A DNA stretch of 50,075 nucleotides from positions 1 to 50,075 of the forward strand of contig JAFTWQ010000023.1 of the NCBI GenBank assembly GCA_017465225.1. The letters are read 5' to 3'. The position numbers were made by a program, and so were the translations under genes. Of the stretch, positions 27,617 to 36,148 are shown piece after piece (position 1 is the stretch's first letter; the number at the start of each line of letters is the position of its first letter). Source of the DNA: Bacteroidales bacterium (GTDB lineage: Bacteria; Bacteroidota; Bacteroidia; Bacteroidales; UBA932). The notes below the pieces were generated by a model. It worked only from the letters and a program-made list of their open reading frames with translations, made no database searches and was not told the origin of the DNA.

Positions 27617-28534
27617 ATGAAGATAATCGACACTCACAGCCACCTGTGGCTCAAGCAGGACACATCATGGAACGGCCTGCCTATCAGGACATTGAAGAAC
27701 GGAAGATCAATATTTCTCGGAGAAGAAGTCCAGATGATTCCTCCTTTCATCATCAACGGCGAGAACTCGGCCGAAGTCTTCATTTCTAACATGGACTACG
27801 CCCAGGTATCTGCAGCCGTTGTCGTGCAGGAACTCATTGACGGCTTCCAGAACGACTATCTCCTGGAGGTCGGAAAGAAATATCCCGACAGATTCATCAC
27901 ATGCGGAATGTGCGACTGCTTCTGTGAAGACGTTGCCGGGCAGGGAGCCTCGCTCATCGGCAAAGGATTCAAGGGCATCGCAATCCCGGGACATCGCCTC
28001 ATCACCGACAACGGCCGCGTGATGCTGAATTCCCCGAAGATGATGGACCTTTTCAAGCTTATGGAGAAGGAGGATGCATTCCTTTCGCTTACCCTCGCTG
28101 ACGGAGATGTACAGGTGCCGGAGATGAAGGAAGTGATACAGGAATGTCCGGGCCTCCGCATTGCCATCGGCCATTTCGGAATGCCGACACGCGAAAGATG
28201 GCTGGAGCAGATCAGGCTTGCGGAAAACAGGAACGTATATGTGGAATCCGGCGGAATCACATGGCTCTACAACAGCGAATTCTATCCTTTCGACGGTGCT
28301 GTCCGTGCCATCAGGGAAGCGGCTGACCTCGTGGGAATGGAAAAGCTCATGTGGGGCAGCGACTATCCGCGTACGATCACAGCCATCACCTACCGCATGT
28401 CATATGACTTCATCCTCAAAAGCAAGGAAATGACTGACGAGGAGAAGGCCATGTTCCTTGGCGGAAACGCCATAGGATTCTACAGGATCGAAGATCCTAT
28501 CGAACTGCCATACATTAAAAATATGTCTGAATGA
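27617..28534 (+). CDS. Amidohydrolase-family sugar lactonase (L-galactono/L-fucono-lactonase)
   Basis: The 305-residue protein is an amidohydrolase of the COG3618 type, with the metal-binding DTHSHLW (His7, His9), an IGHFGMP histidine and the late catalytic Asp249 in GSDYPRT. Members of this group hydrolyse aldonolactones such as L-fucono-1,5-lactone and L-galactono-1,5-lactone. It starts four bases after the aldo-keto reductase gene, whose predicted product is its substrate. Its last four bases overlap the permease gene, so translation of the two is probably coupled. No signal peptide is seen, consistent with a cytoplasmic step. Confidence 0.85.
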   Translation: MKIIDTHSHLWLKQDTSWNGLPIRTLKNGRSIFLGEEVQMIPPFIINGENSAEVFISNMDYAQVSAAVVVQELIDGFQNDYLLEVGKKYPDRFITCGMCDCFCEDVAGQGASLIGKGFKGIAIPGHRLITDNGRVMLNSPKMMDLFKLMEKEDAFLSLTLADGDVQVPEMKEVIQECPGLRIAIGHFGMPTRERWLEQIRLAENRNVYVESGGITWLYNSEFYPFDGAVRAIREAADLVGMEKLMWGSDYPRTITAITYRMSYDFILKSKEMTDEEKAMFLGGNAIGFYRIEDPIELPYIKNMSE

Positions 28535-29781
28535 TGAAGAAAAAGCAAATTCTGCCTCTGGCACTTGTATTCTGTCTGTTCTTCCTGTGGGCAATAAGCA
28601 GCAACCTGCTTCCTACAATGATCCGGCAGCTGATGAAGACATGCGAGCTGAATGCATTCGAAGCCTCTTTTACAGAGACCGCGTACTGGCTTGCATATTT
28701 CATCTGCCCTATCCCTATAGCGATGTTCATGAAAAGATACAGCTATAAGGCCGGAATCATCTTCGGCCTTGCTCTGGCCGCAATGGGAGGACTCCTCTTC
28801 TTCCCTGCCGCCATGATCAAGGAATACTGGGCATATCTGGGCATCTTCTTCATCATCGCTGCCGGAATGTGCTTCCTTGAGACAGCGGCAAATCCTTATG
28901 TGACTGCTCTCGGAGACGCTTCATCGGCTCCTCGAAGGCTCAATCTTGCACAGTCATTCAACGGCCTGGGAGCATTCGTAGCCGCAATGTTCCTCAGCAA
29001 GCTTGTCCTCAGCGGAAACAGCTACACACGTGAGACACTACCGGCCGGATTCGAAGGCGGATGGGAAGGATATATCCAGATGGAGACCGATGCGATGAAG
29101 CTGCCATATCTGATTCTGGCAGGCATCCTTATCGTCATCGCTATCATGTTCATCATTGTAAAGCTTCCGAAGATAAAGGAAGAGGAGGACACGGATGATG
29201 ATCAGCCGCTCATAGATTTCAGCGTACTCAAACGCCGTCATCTGCGCTGGGGTGTGATCGCACAGTTCTTCTACAACGGAGGCCAGACTGCATTGAACAG
29301 CCTATTCCTTGTATACTGCTGCAATTATGCCGGACTTCCTGAAAGCACTGCAACAACCTTCTTCGGACTTTATATGCTCGCCTTCCTTCTCGGAAGATGG
29401 ATCGGAACAGCACTTATGATACGCTTCAAGCCGCAGAACATGCTTACAGTATATGCCATAGTCAACGTTGCGCTGTGCGGCGTAATCATCGTATTCGGCG
29501 GAATGACAGGACTTTACGCCATGCTCGGAGTATCATTCTTCATGTCGATCATGTATCCTACGCAGTTCTCTCTCGCCATCGACGGTCTCGGGAACCAGAC
29601 AAAGAGCGGCTCGGCCTTCCTCGTCATGGCGATTGTCGGAAACGCATGCCTCCCTCAGCTGACTGCGTATATAATGCATCACAATCCACAGATCTACCAG
29701 ATCGCGTATCTGGTACCGCTGGTATGTTTCATATTCTGTGCATACTACGGATGGAAAGGTTATAAAGTAGAAACAAAATGA
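28531..29781 (+). CDS. FucP-like sugar:proton symporter (MFS)
   Basis: The 416-residue protein is a twelve-helix major-facilitator permease of the FucP type, with early LALVFCLFFLWAISSNLLPT and the family-typical FLETAANPYVTALGD and RLNLAQSFNGLGAF segments. It should bring L-galactose or L-fucose across the inner membrane with protons. It overlaps the lactonase gene by four bases and the next dehydrogenase gene by four bases (ATGA-type overlaps), so the three are a coupled unit. L-fucose and L-galactose differ only at C6, which makes a FucP relative a reasonable L-galactose carrier. Confidence 0.9.
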   Translation: MMKKKQILPLALVFCLFFLWAISSNLLPTMIRQLMKTCELNAFEASFTETAYWLAYFICPIPIAMFMKRYSYKAGIIFGLALAAMGGLLFFPAAMIKEYWAYLGIFFIIAAGMCFLETAANPYVTALGDASSAPRRLNLAQSFNGLGAFVAAMFLSKLVLSGNSYTRETLPAGFEGGWEGYIQMETDAMKLPYLILAGILIVIAIMFIIVKLPKIKEEEDTDDDQPLIDFSVLKRRHLRWGVIAQFFYNGGQTALNSLFLVYCCNYAGLPESTATTFFGLYMLAFLLGRWIGTALMIRFKPQNMLTVYAIVNVALCGVIIVFGGMTGLYAMLGVSFFMSIMYPTQFSLAIDGLGNQTKSGSAFLVMAIVGNACLPQLTAYIMHHNPQIYQIAYLVPLVCFIFCAYYGWKGYKVETK

Positions 29782-30794
29782 AAGCGATAAGCATTGACGG
29801 ACTTCAGCACATGGAAGTCATCGATCTCCCGCAGCAGGAACCCGGATGCGGTGAGGTGCAGATAAGAATGGAATATGTCGGATTCTGCGGATCAGACCTT
29901 AACACCTACATGGGCAGGAATCCGATGGTCAGGATGCCAGTGATTCCGGGACATGAGATAGGAGCGGTAATCGAGAAGACCGGTCCTGATGTCCCTGATT
30001 TCCTCAAGCCGGGAATGACGGTGACCGTGAATCCATATACAAACTGCGGGAAATGTGCATCATGCCGCAACGGAAGGGTCAACGCCTGCCAGTACAACGA
30101 GACGCTCGGAGTGCAGAGAAACGGCGCCATGAGGGAAAATATGGTCCTTCCATGGACAAAGATAATACCCGCCGAAGGCCTTACGTCCCGCACATGTGCC
30201 ATTGCAGAGCCTATGAGCGTAGGATTCCATGCGGTTTCACGTGCAGAAGTCACAGACATCGACACTGTCATGGTCATCGGATGCGGAATGGTGGGACTTG
30301 GCGCTGTCGTGCGTTCGGCGATGCGTGGAGCGACAGTCATAGCAGCAGACATTGATGATGACAAGCTTGCATTGGCAAAGGAGCTCGGAGCCGCCCATGT
30401 GATAAACACATTGAGCGAAGATGTCCATGAGAGGCTGGCAGAGATTACAGCCGGTCTGATGCCGGACGTGATCATCGAGGCGGTAGGCAGCCCGGCCACA
30501 TACCGCATGGCAGTCGAAGAGGTAGCCTTCACAGGAAGGGTCATCTGCATAGGATATGCAAAATCGGAGATTTCCTTCCAGACCAAACTCTTCGTGCAGA
30601 AGGAGCTGGATATAAGGGGATCAAGGAATGCACTGCCGGCAGATTTCCGCGCTGTGATACATTATCTCCAGCAGGGTACATGCCCGGTCGACAGGCTGAT
30701 AAGCATGGAGGTGAAGCCGGAAGAAGCGGGAAACGCCCTGAAACAGTGGGCTGAAGCTCCGGGAAAGGTATTCAGGATACTTGTAAAGTTCTGA
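29778..30794 (+). CDS. Zinc alcohol dehydrogenase, likely L-galactonate 5-dehydrogenase
   Basis: This 338-residue medium-chain dehydrogenase has the catalytic zinc ligands Cys37 (GFCGSD) and His59-Glu60 (PGHEIG), a four-cysteine structural zinc loop (Cys90, 93, 96, 104) and the dinucleotide motif GCGMVGLG. It belongs with LgoD/RspB-like polyol and aldonate dehydrogenases. In the B. vulgatus pathway the corresponding enzyme oxidises L-galactonate to D-tagaturonate, which enters hexuronate metabolism. No tagaturonate reductase, altronate dehydratase or aldolase gene is in this window, so those steps must be encoded elsewhere. It is the last gene of the operon. Confidence 0.85.
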   Translation: MKAISIDGLQHMEVIDLPQQEPGCGEVQIRMEYVGFCGSDLNTYMGRNPMVRMPVIPGHEIGAVIEKTGPDVPDFLKPGMTVTVNPYTNCGKCASCRNGRVNACQYNETLGVQRNGAMRENMVLPWTKIIPAEGLTSRTCAIAEPMSVGFHAVSRAEVTDIDTVMVIGCGMVGLGAVVRSAMRGATVIAADIDDDKLALAKELGAAHVINTLSEDVHERLAEITAGLMPDVIIEAVGSPATYRMAVEEVAFTGRVICIGYAKSEISFQTKLFVQKELDIRGSRNALPADFRAVIHYLQQGTCPVDRLISMEVKPEEAGNALKQWAEAPGKVFRILVKF

Positions 30795-30820
30795 AATGGA
30801 AATTAATCTGGAATTTTTGA

Positions 30821-30828
30821 TAACTTTG
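30821..30828 (+). promoter_or_regulatory. -7 promoter element overlapping the operon terminator
   Basis: TAACTTTG matches TAnnTTTG. It overlaps the left arm of the terminator hairpin at 30822-30851 and would drive the 38-residue peptide gene, whose ATG is at 30857, and the M64 gene behind it. Confidence 0.4.
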
Positions 30829-30856
30829 CACTCGATTTACAGTGCAAAGTTTTTTT
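30822..30856 (+). terminator. Intrinsic terminator of the L-galactose operon
   Basis: AACTTTGCACT (30822-30832) and AGTGCAAAGTT (30841-30851) form a perfect 11-base-pair stem with an eight-base loop and a T run ending at 30856. It starts 27 bases after the dehydrogenase stop codon. The T run directly abuts the ATG of the next small gene. Confidence 0.75.
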
Positions 30857-30973
30857 ATGGAAAATACATACGAAACCCCGTCTGTCGAGATTCTTGAAAT
30901 GCATCTCGAGCAATCAATCCTAGTTACAAGCGACCCTAACGGCCCTTTCCTCGAACCTGGTGAAGACCTCTAA
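30857..30973 (+). CDS. 38-residue peptide with acidic C-terminus
   Basis: A short reading frame encodes 38 residues, beginning MENTYETPSVEILEMHLE and ending DPNGPFLEPGEDL. There is no signal peptide, and the tail is acidic and rich in Pro and Gly. It starts right after the terminator T run with no visible ribosome-binding site and is followed 12 bases later by the M64 lipoprotein gene. Short peptides of this style (a Pro-Ser-Val-Glu-Ile/Val start and a small acidic tail) recur in Bacteroidales genomes near surface-protein genes, in my recollection. The function is unknown; precursor of a modified peptide is one possibility. Confidence 0.55.
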   Translation: MENTYETPSVEILEMHLEQSILVTSDPNGPFLEPGEDL

Positions 30974-30985
30974 AGCTCTGAAGAC

Positions 30986-33148
30986 ATGAAAAGGCACAAC
31001 AAGATCATAGGTATCATCGCTGCTTTGATTGCAACGGGCTGTACCGGAATAACCGAACCTGAAACACCGGCAGGAAACATAGATTCCGAAGAAGATACAG
31101 GAATGACAATCACCGTCGGACTTCCGGGAGGAGAGACTGACACCCGTCTCGACTTCGCTGAAGTGGACTTTGAGGGACGTAGAGCCATCAGGACATATTG
31201 GGAAAAAGGCGATATCATAATCGCGAATGCCAATCCAAGTTCCAACAGCTACGCCTACAGTTTCAATCTGGCAGAAGGCGACGGTACTTCGACCGGAACA
31301 TTCAAATGTAATGACGGGACTCCGCAGAGCCTGTCATCAAACGCATGGACAATCTATCTCCCGGGATCATCAGTCAAGTGTGAAGCGGATTATCTCAACC
31401 ATACATATACAGGTCAGGTCCAGAAAGGCAACGGCAATATGGATCACCTGAAGGATTTCCATACACTTCGCATGAGATGCACGGACCTGGCCACATCAAT
31501 CAGATTCAACGACAGCTACATCGAGCTTTCCGGAGAAAACCTTGACGAGTCATCATGTCTTAAGCTCAACCTCAGCGGCCTTCCGGAAACCACTCCGGTA
31601 GAGATAACCGTATCATACACAGCACCAAACGGTTACAGTTCCTCTTGCTTCAGCACTCATAACAGACTTACCGAATGGTTCGGGGGAAGATCTCCAGTCA
31701 ATACAACATCAAGCAAAATGACACTCGGGCTTGAGGATTTCGGTACTTGTTCAGACATTGAAGCCTACATGATGATGTCAAACTATCCGGTCTACCTTCA
31801 TAACGGAGGCAAGCTGAAAGTGACCGTGACTTCAGATCAGGGCGTTCGATACAATTGCATTAAAAGCATGACCAGAGATGTCACCCTTCAGGGAGGACGT
31901 TTCCATACCATAACATGCAAGGAATGGGGAAAAGAGGCCATCTCGAATTTCGATGGTTTCGATCATCCGGAAGACGGAATCATAGTCCTTCAGGAAGCTT
32001 CAGCCGGTAGCGGAGCGGACATCGTCATTATGGGAGACGGCTTTGCCGAAGACAAGTTTGAAGACGGGACATACGCGGAAATCATGACCAAGGCATATGA
32101 TGATTTCTTCAGCGTAGAGCCTTACCGGTCTCTCAAGGACTATTTCAATGTATATTACATCAATGCCGTTTCAAAAGACAATCACGATGCAGAGCCGTAT
32201 TTCGGCGTGGGAGGAGCCCAGAACGGAGCTGTAAACGGCTCAGCTACAACAGTTTTCAATACCACGTTTACTCCAGGGACAACATCAATCACAGGCGATG
32301 ACTCGATGGCTTTGGAATATGCGATGCAGGCCATCAGGACAAAGGGCGGCAAAAACGGCACGGCATGTACTGATGAAAATGAAGTGAGCTACAGGGCAAA
32401 CAGGGCATTGATGATTGTAATGGTCAATGTACAGTGCCATGCAGGTACATGCTCGCTGGTATGGACGACAGGCAGCGACTATGGAAACGCGTACTCAGTA
32501 GCATATACGGCATTGGGCAACAATAGCGAGGAACAGCGCAGATGGACTACAATCCATGAAGCGGGAGGCCACGGATTCGGCAAGCTCGGCGACGAATACG
32601 GTGGACTGAAAATCACTGGATTCAATACCGGAGCTTGGCACAACCTCGACATTTACCATCAGCTAGGTATCCATAGAAACATAAACGAATACTGGGGACC
32701 GGAAGAAAGAGCTGACGGATGGTCTTTGTCATGGGAAGACACGACCGAGGACAATGTATACTGGAACGAGCTTCTTGGCGGCTACGGCTACGAAGAAAGC
32801 GAGGGACTGGGAGTCTATCGTGGAGGATACACATATGAAAACTTCTTCTGCAGACCTACCCCGAACAGCGTAATGAGAAGCCAGTTCAGCAATGACGGCA
32901 AGTTCTTCAATGCGATTTCAAGATGGGCGATCTGGTATCGTCTGATGAAGCTTACCGGCTGCACCAACGCTTCAGACTTCAAATCATCGCTCAACGAGTT
33001 CATAGCGTTTGACAGCACTATTTCAATTGAGACAGAGCCTCTTACAAGAAGCGCCGTCTATGACAACGGCATGCTTCCGCTTGCACCACCGGTAATGATT
33101 CAGGCTGAATGGACTGATGGGGGCACGAGTCTCAGGACAATACGGTAA
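30986..33148 (+). CDS. M64-family metallopeptidase lipoprotein with fimbrillin-like N-terminus
   Basis: The 720-residue lipoprotein has a lipobox at IATGC (Cys19). Residues about 45-320 are beta-rich with TYWEKGDIIIANA, a pattern seen in fimbrillin-like/Mfa-type surface domains. From about residue 330 comes the peptidase M64 (IgA peptidase) domain, with DIVIMGDGFAEDKF and the zinc motif HEAGGH (from residue 524) followed by GFGKLGDEYG. It should be a surface or periplasmic zinc protease. The true substrate is not known; the IgA name comes from a distant family member. It lies 12 bases after the small peptide gene. Confidence 0.88.
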   Translation: MKRHNKIIGIIAALIATGCTGITEPETPAGNIDSEEDTGMTITVGLPGGETDTRLDFAEVDFEGRRAIRTYWEKGDIIIANANPSSNSYAYSFNLAEGDGTSTGTFKCNDGTPQSLSSNAWTIYLPGSSVKCEADYLNHTYTGQVQKGNGNMDHLKDFHTLRMRCTDLATSIRFNDSYIELSGENLDESSCLKLNLSGLPETTPVEITVSYTAPNGYSSSCFSTHNRLTEWFGGRSPVNTTSSKMTLGLEDFGTCSDIEAYMMMSNYPVYLHNGGKLKVTVTSDQGVRYNCIKSMTRDVTLQGGRFHTITCKEWGKEAISNFDGFDHPEDGIIVLQEASAGSGADIVIMGDGFAEDKFEDGTYAEIMTKAYDDFFSVEPYRSLKDYFNVYYINAVSKDNHDAEPYFGVGGAQNGAVNGSATTVFNTTFTPGTTSITGDDSMALEYAMQAIRTKGGKNGTACTDENEVSYRANRALMIVMVNVQCHAGTCSLVWTTGSDYGNAYSVAYTALGNNSEEQRRWTTIHEAGGHGFGKLGDEYGGLKITGFNTGAWHNLDIYHQLGIHRNINEYWGPEERADGWSLSWEDTTEDNVYWNELLGGYGYEESEGLGVYRGGYTYENFFCRPTPNSVMRSQFSNDGKFFNAISRWAIWYRLMKLTGCTNASDFKSSLNEFIAFDSTISIETEPLTRSAVYDNGMLPLAPPVMIQAEWTDGGTSLRTIR

Positions 33149-33155
33149 CTGAATT

Positions 33156-34535
33156 CTATATTGCCTGGGTCATCACATCCAGCATCCATAATGCGCAGCT
33201 GATTTCATGTTCGAAGGACAAGCCTTTGACCAGGGTCACATGCCCATCACCAAAGGCATCCCGGACTGCCATGGAGTTCTCAAAAGGAACCACAGAATCA
33301 GTCTCGCTGTAATAAAGCTTGACTGGATGTGATGGAGTCCAGCCTGTCGTCAGGTCGTTCATTTCAAGACATCTGTAGAATGCCTTGAATATTTCCGAGT
33401 TTCTGTCCATGATTTCCTCGCTCAGAATATCATTGACAGATATCTCGTCATATGCCAGACCTGAAGAATGCATGTCTGTTCTGAAGTAATCAATGCACAT
33501 GCGATTGAGTTTTGCGACGGACAACTCCTTCTTGCTTATGGTATCATCAATTTCCTGTTTCCGGTTCAGGTAATTGTCACAAAAGAAATCCTCTTCTTCA
33601 AAACCACCGAGAATTTCAGGATACGAATCATACATAGACTTGATGGTCAAAGGGAAAAGCACAGGAAAATCAGTCTTGCCATACTCCAGATACATATCTA
33701 CAGTCAAAGCAGGGTCATATGGCCCTGCGGCACAATATGAAGAAGCGAAATGCCATTTTTCCGCAAGTCCGGGATCTTCATCCATCATTCTATGGACAGC
33801 AAGCGCATTACCTCCTCCCTGTGATGCACCCATGACTGTCATTTCCCAATCTTCCGGCATATCGGACATGGAGAGGTCGTCAAAAGCGGCAAAGCCGGCA
33901 GCTAATGCATCGACAGAATTCAATGCACAGACTTCATGATTCATATACGGATGAATCATGTCAGCCGAAACGCCATAACCGATATAATCCGGCATTATGA
34001 CAAGAGAATTGCCATTTACGAATGCCTCGAAAGGAAAACCTTCGCTAGGGCACTCCTCATTGCTGGTAACAGTAAAATGCTCCACAAGAGCAACGGCATC
34101 AGGAGAGAGATCATGCCATTCATCTTTTTCAAAATATCCAAGCCACAAGGCCATTGCGGAGAGCTCTGCCGGCTCCCCATGCTGGTCAATGCTGTCATAG
34201 GCGTACGCAACCTTGCGGAATCCAAGGGTCTGGTCTTCAAGTCCGCAGCTGCTCCTGATTGACTGCAGATACTTGTCAAAGCTGCCTTTAAGCAAAGTCT
34301 GGAGCAGAGGATTAAGTCCTGATGCATCAGCAAAACGATCAATAAGGCCGGAGACGAAGTCCTGATAGTCATAAGTCGTGTCTGACAAGACTTCAAATCT
34401 GACCTCTTCTTCTACCGGAATATCCGTTCCAGGAATTTCATCTTCCGGGATGTCTACGTCAAGCCTGTCTTCAGATGAACATGACACGACAAATAAGACC
34501 ATAAGCATCAAAGCGACATATCTTGACATACTCAA
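33156..34535 (-). CDS. Secretory-lipase-like alpha/beta hydrolase lipoprotein
   Basis: This 459-residue protein has a lipobox at VVSC (Cys19), followed by an acidic linker. The hydrolase domain carries VIMPDYIGYG and the nucleophile elbow GASQGG (Ser238), with a late His in EHEISC as a possible triad member. The shape resembles the secretory lipase (LIP)/prolyl-oligopeptidase-like esterases. It should be anchored in the outer membrane or periplasm. Its start overlaps the end of the DUF454 gene by four bases, so it is the last gene of a four-gene coupled operon. Confidence 0.75.
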   Translation of the reverse strand: MSMSRYVALMLMVLFVVSCSSEDRLDVDIPEDEIPGTDIPVEEEVRFEVLSDTTYDYQDFVSGLIDRFADASGLNPLLQTLLKGSFDKYLQSIRSSCGLEDQTLGFRKVAYAYDSIDQHGEPAELSAMALWLGYFEKDEWHDLSPDAVALVEHFTVTSNEECPSEGFPFEAFVNGNSLVIMPDYIGYGVSADMIHPYMNHEVCALNSVDALAAGFAAFDDLSMSDMPEDWEMTVMGASQGGGNALAVHRMMDEDPGLAEKWHFASSYCAAGPYDPALTVDMYLEYGKTDFPVLFPLTIKSMYDSYPEILGGFEEEDFFCDNYLNRKQEIDDTISKKELSVAKLNRMCIDYFRTDMHSSGLAYDEISVNDILSEEIMDRNSEIFKAFYRCLEMNDLTTGWTPSHPVKLYYSETDSVVPFENSMAVRDAFGDGHVTLVKGLSFEHEISCALWMLDVMTQAI

Positions 34536-34891
34536 AGAGTTTTATATGAAAGGATATGAATGGTGATTGCTGCTGCCAGAATGATGAAAAAGGCTCTGAA
34601 GGCCCAATGATCAGCCACAAAGATCGCACAGTTAAGAAGCGTGATCCATACAAGACTTACGGAAACCACCTTGACCTTCAACGGAATGGCCTTATATTCC
34701 ATGAAATTGCGGATATATGGTCCAAGTTTCGGATGGTTCAGAAGCCAATCATACAGTTTCATGTTGCCGCGCAGAAAAAGGGCGGCAGCCAGAAGCAGCA
34801 GCGGAGTGGTCGGCAGCACGGGAAGAAATATTCCCAGCACTCCCAGCCCAAGGGCGATTATTCCAAGTATGGTAAGCAGGATCTTCATCAT
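34532..34891 (-). CDS. DUF454 (YbaN-like) small membrane protein
   Basis: The 119-residue protein has three or four hydrophobic segments and the family marker LPVLPTTPLLLLAAALF near the N-terminus, followed by LRGNMKLYDWLLNHPKLGPYIRNF. This fits the YbaN/DUF454 family of inner-membrane proteins, whose function is unknown. It overlaps both neighbours by four bases, upstream at 34888-34891 and downstream at 34532-34535, showing tight translational coupling in the operon. Confidence 0.9.
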   Translation of the reverse strand: MMKILLTILGIIALGLGVLGIFLPVLPTTPLLLLAAALFLRGNMKLYDWLLNHPKLGPYIRNFMEYKAIPLKVKVVSVSLVWITLLNCAIFVADHWAFRAFFIILAAAITIHILSYKTL

Positions 34892-35784
34892 CTGTTAAAG
34901 AAAGAAGCCAGTTCCTTCTCGTCAATTGTAGTATAATCATATTCCTTCACGACTTCCCCATCCTGCATGAGTACAACTATCGGCATGGCTCCGTCTGTAA
35001 GAGGTATGAATTCATATGGATGCAGATACGAATATGCAAGTTCCAGGCCTTCGCCATGTTCGGAATAGAATGCGACGGATACGGAATCCTGATTGACGTG
35101 TGTCTGCATGAAAAGGACATACACGGAATCTGACGGTATATCATGTCTTCTGATGATGCCTGCCATCTTGGAAGCACAATGCCTGCAATGTTCGCATGTA
35201 GCGCTGTAGAAACATACCGCACGTCTGCCGTTGCTCAGGCCGAGACTGTCAGCCACCGGACGGAAAGCATCAGCGGAAAGGTCATGCGAATCTGTTCTGG
35301 TTCTATGATAAAAATCCGGAGGAGACATCATGAAGACTGCAGCTGCCGTCAGAGTGATGGAAACCAAAGTGACAAGAGGCTGACGGCTCATGGTCTTGCC
35401 ATGATCTTTCCATATAAAGGCAAGCAGCAGAAAAAGTACAGCATTCTTTATAAGAGACTGAACCGGGTTCATATCGGCAATATCTCCCATGCAATGGCAT
35501 GACTCCGTATCTCCGAGAAATGCCCGCCATATCAGGAAGGCAGAAAAACCGGCCAGGGAAAGGGCTGTGAGGCATTTTATCAGACGTGGATAAACGTTCA
35601 GAGCAAGAAGAAGGCCAAGTATGAATTCAGCAATGACTATAGCTCTGGCTGCTAAAGAGCATTCATCGAAACCGGCAAAACCGAAGGAGAATATATATAA
35701 CTCGAAGCCCTCCATAGAGGAGAGCTTCGCAACTGCAGAGAGCATAAAGAATGCTCCCAATAAAATTCGTGAAATGCCTTTCAA
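34888..35784 (-). CDS. MauE/DoxX-like membrane protein with thioredoxin-like C-terminus
   Basis: The 298-residue protein has four N-terminal membrane helices resembling MauE/DoxX domains, with a Cys-His-Cys pair (Cys96, Cys98) after the third helix, then one further helix at about 135-153. A periplasmic thioredoxin-like domain covers about residues 185-298, with CEHCRHC (Cys197, Cys200, Cys203) at the active-site position. MauE-type proteins pass reducing power across the membrane or aid disulphide handling, so a periplasmic redox role is likely. It follows the small Cys-rich lipoprotein gene by three bases. Confidence 0.8.
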   Translation of the reverse strand: MKGISRILLGAFFMLSAVAKLSSMEGFELYIFSFGFAGFDECSLAARAIVIAEFILGLLLALNVYPRLIKCLTALSLAGFSAFLIWRAFLGDTESCHCMGDIADMNPVQSLIKNAVLFLLLAFIWKDHGKTMSRQPLVTLVSITLTAAAVFMMSPPDFYHRTRTDSHDLSADAFRPVADSLGLSNGRRAVCFYSATCEHCRHCASKMAGIIRRHDIPSDSVYVLFMQTHVNQDSVSVAFYSEHGEGLELAYSYLHPYEFIPLTDGAMPIVVLMQDGEVVKEYDYTTIDEKELASFFNR

Positions 35785-35787
35785 GAT

Positions 35788-36033
35788 TTATTCCTGATAA
35801 TTCACACAATCAATCGAGCCGATCTTTGAAAGATCAATCGATACGATCTCACCCTTGATGTCCTCAATCTTGATCTGAGAACATTTCTTGTCTTCAGGAC
35901 GCTCGATGATCTGATCCTTGAGAGAAAGATCAAGCGCACCGGCATTCAACTCGAACTTGCATTTGCATTTATCCGGCTTTGCACATGAAGAAAGTGCCAT
36001 TACAGCCAGAACGATAAACAATACTTTTTTCAT
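35788..36033 (-). CDS. Small cysteine-containing lipoprotein
   Basis: The 81-residue product has a lipoprotein signal with lipobox LSSC (Cys17). Behind it come a CKCKF cluster and two more cysteines near the C-terminus (DKKCSQ and IDCVNYQE). No known domain is recognised. It is the first gene of the operon with the MauE/thioredoxin-like protein three bases downstream, which makes a redox partner or substrate role plausible (inference). Its promoter is at 36076-36106. Confidence 0.75.
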   Translation of the reverse strand: MKKVLFIVLAVMALSSCAKPDKCKCKFELNAGALDLSLKDQIIERPEDKKCSQIKIEDIKGEIVSIDLSKIGSIDCVNYQE

Positions 36034-36075
36034 CTTAATCTGTATTTGGTTAACCTAAACCTTTGATAAGGTCTG

Positions 36076-36106
36076 CAAATTTAGATAGATTAAGCATCAA
36101 AAGCAA
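36076..36106 (-). promoter_or_regulatory. Promoter of the small-lipoprotein operon
   Basis: On the minus strand a TTG is followed after 20 bases by TAAATTTG (36076-36083), a good match to the -33/-7 Bacteroidetes promoter. The start codon is 42 bases further on. Confidence 0.65.
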
Positions 36107-36128
36107 GACGCGTTTCAGCAAAAGAAGC

Positions 36129-36136
36129 TATATTTG
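36129..36136 (+). promoter_or_regulatory. -7 promoter element of the TauE/SafE-ABC operon
   Basis: TATATTTG matches TAnnTTTG. Its last base is only 12 bases before the ATG at 36149, so the mRNA leader would be just a few bases long. Confidence 0.55.
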
Positions 36137-36148
36137 CATAGGATTGCG

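Noticed and set aside
36134-36148. TTG start for the TauE/SafE gene
   Set aside because: The TTG is part of the -7 promoter element itself.
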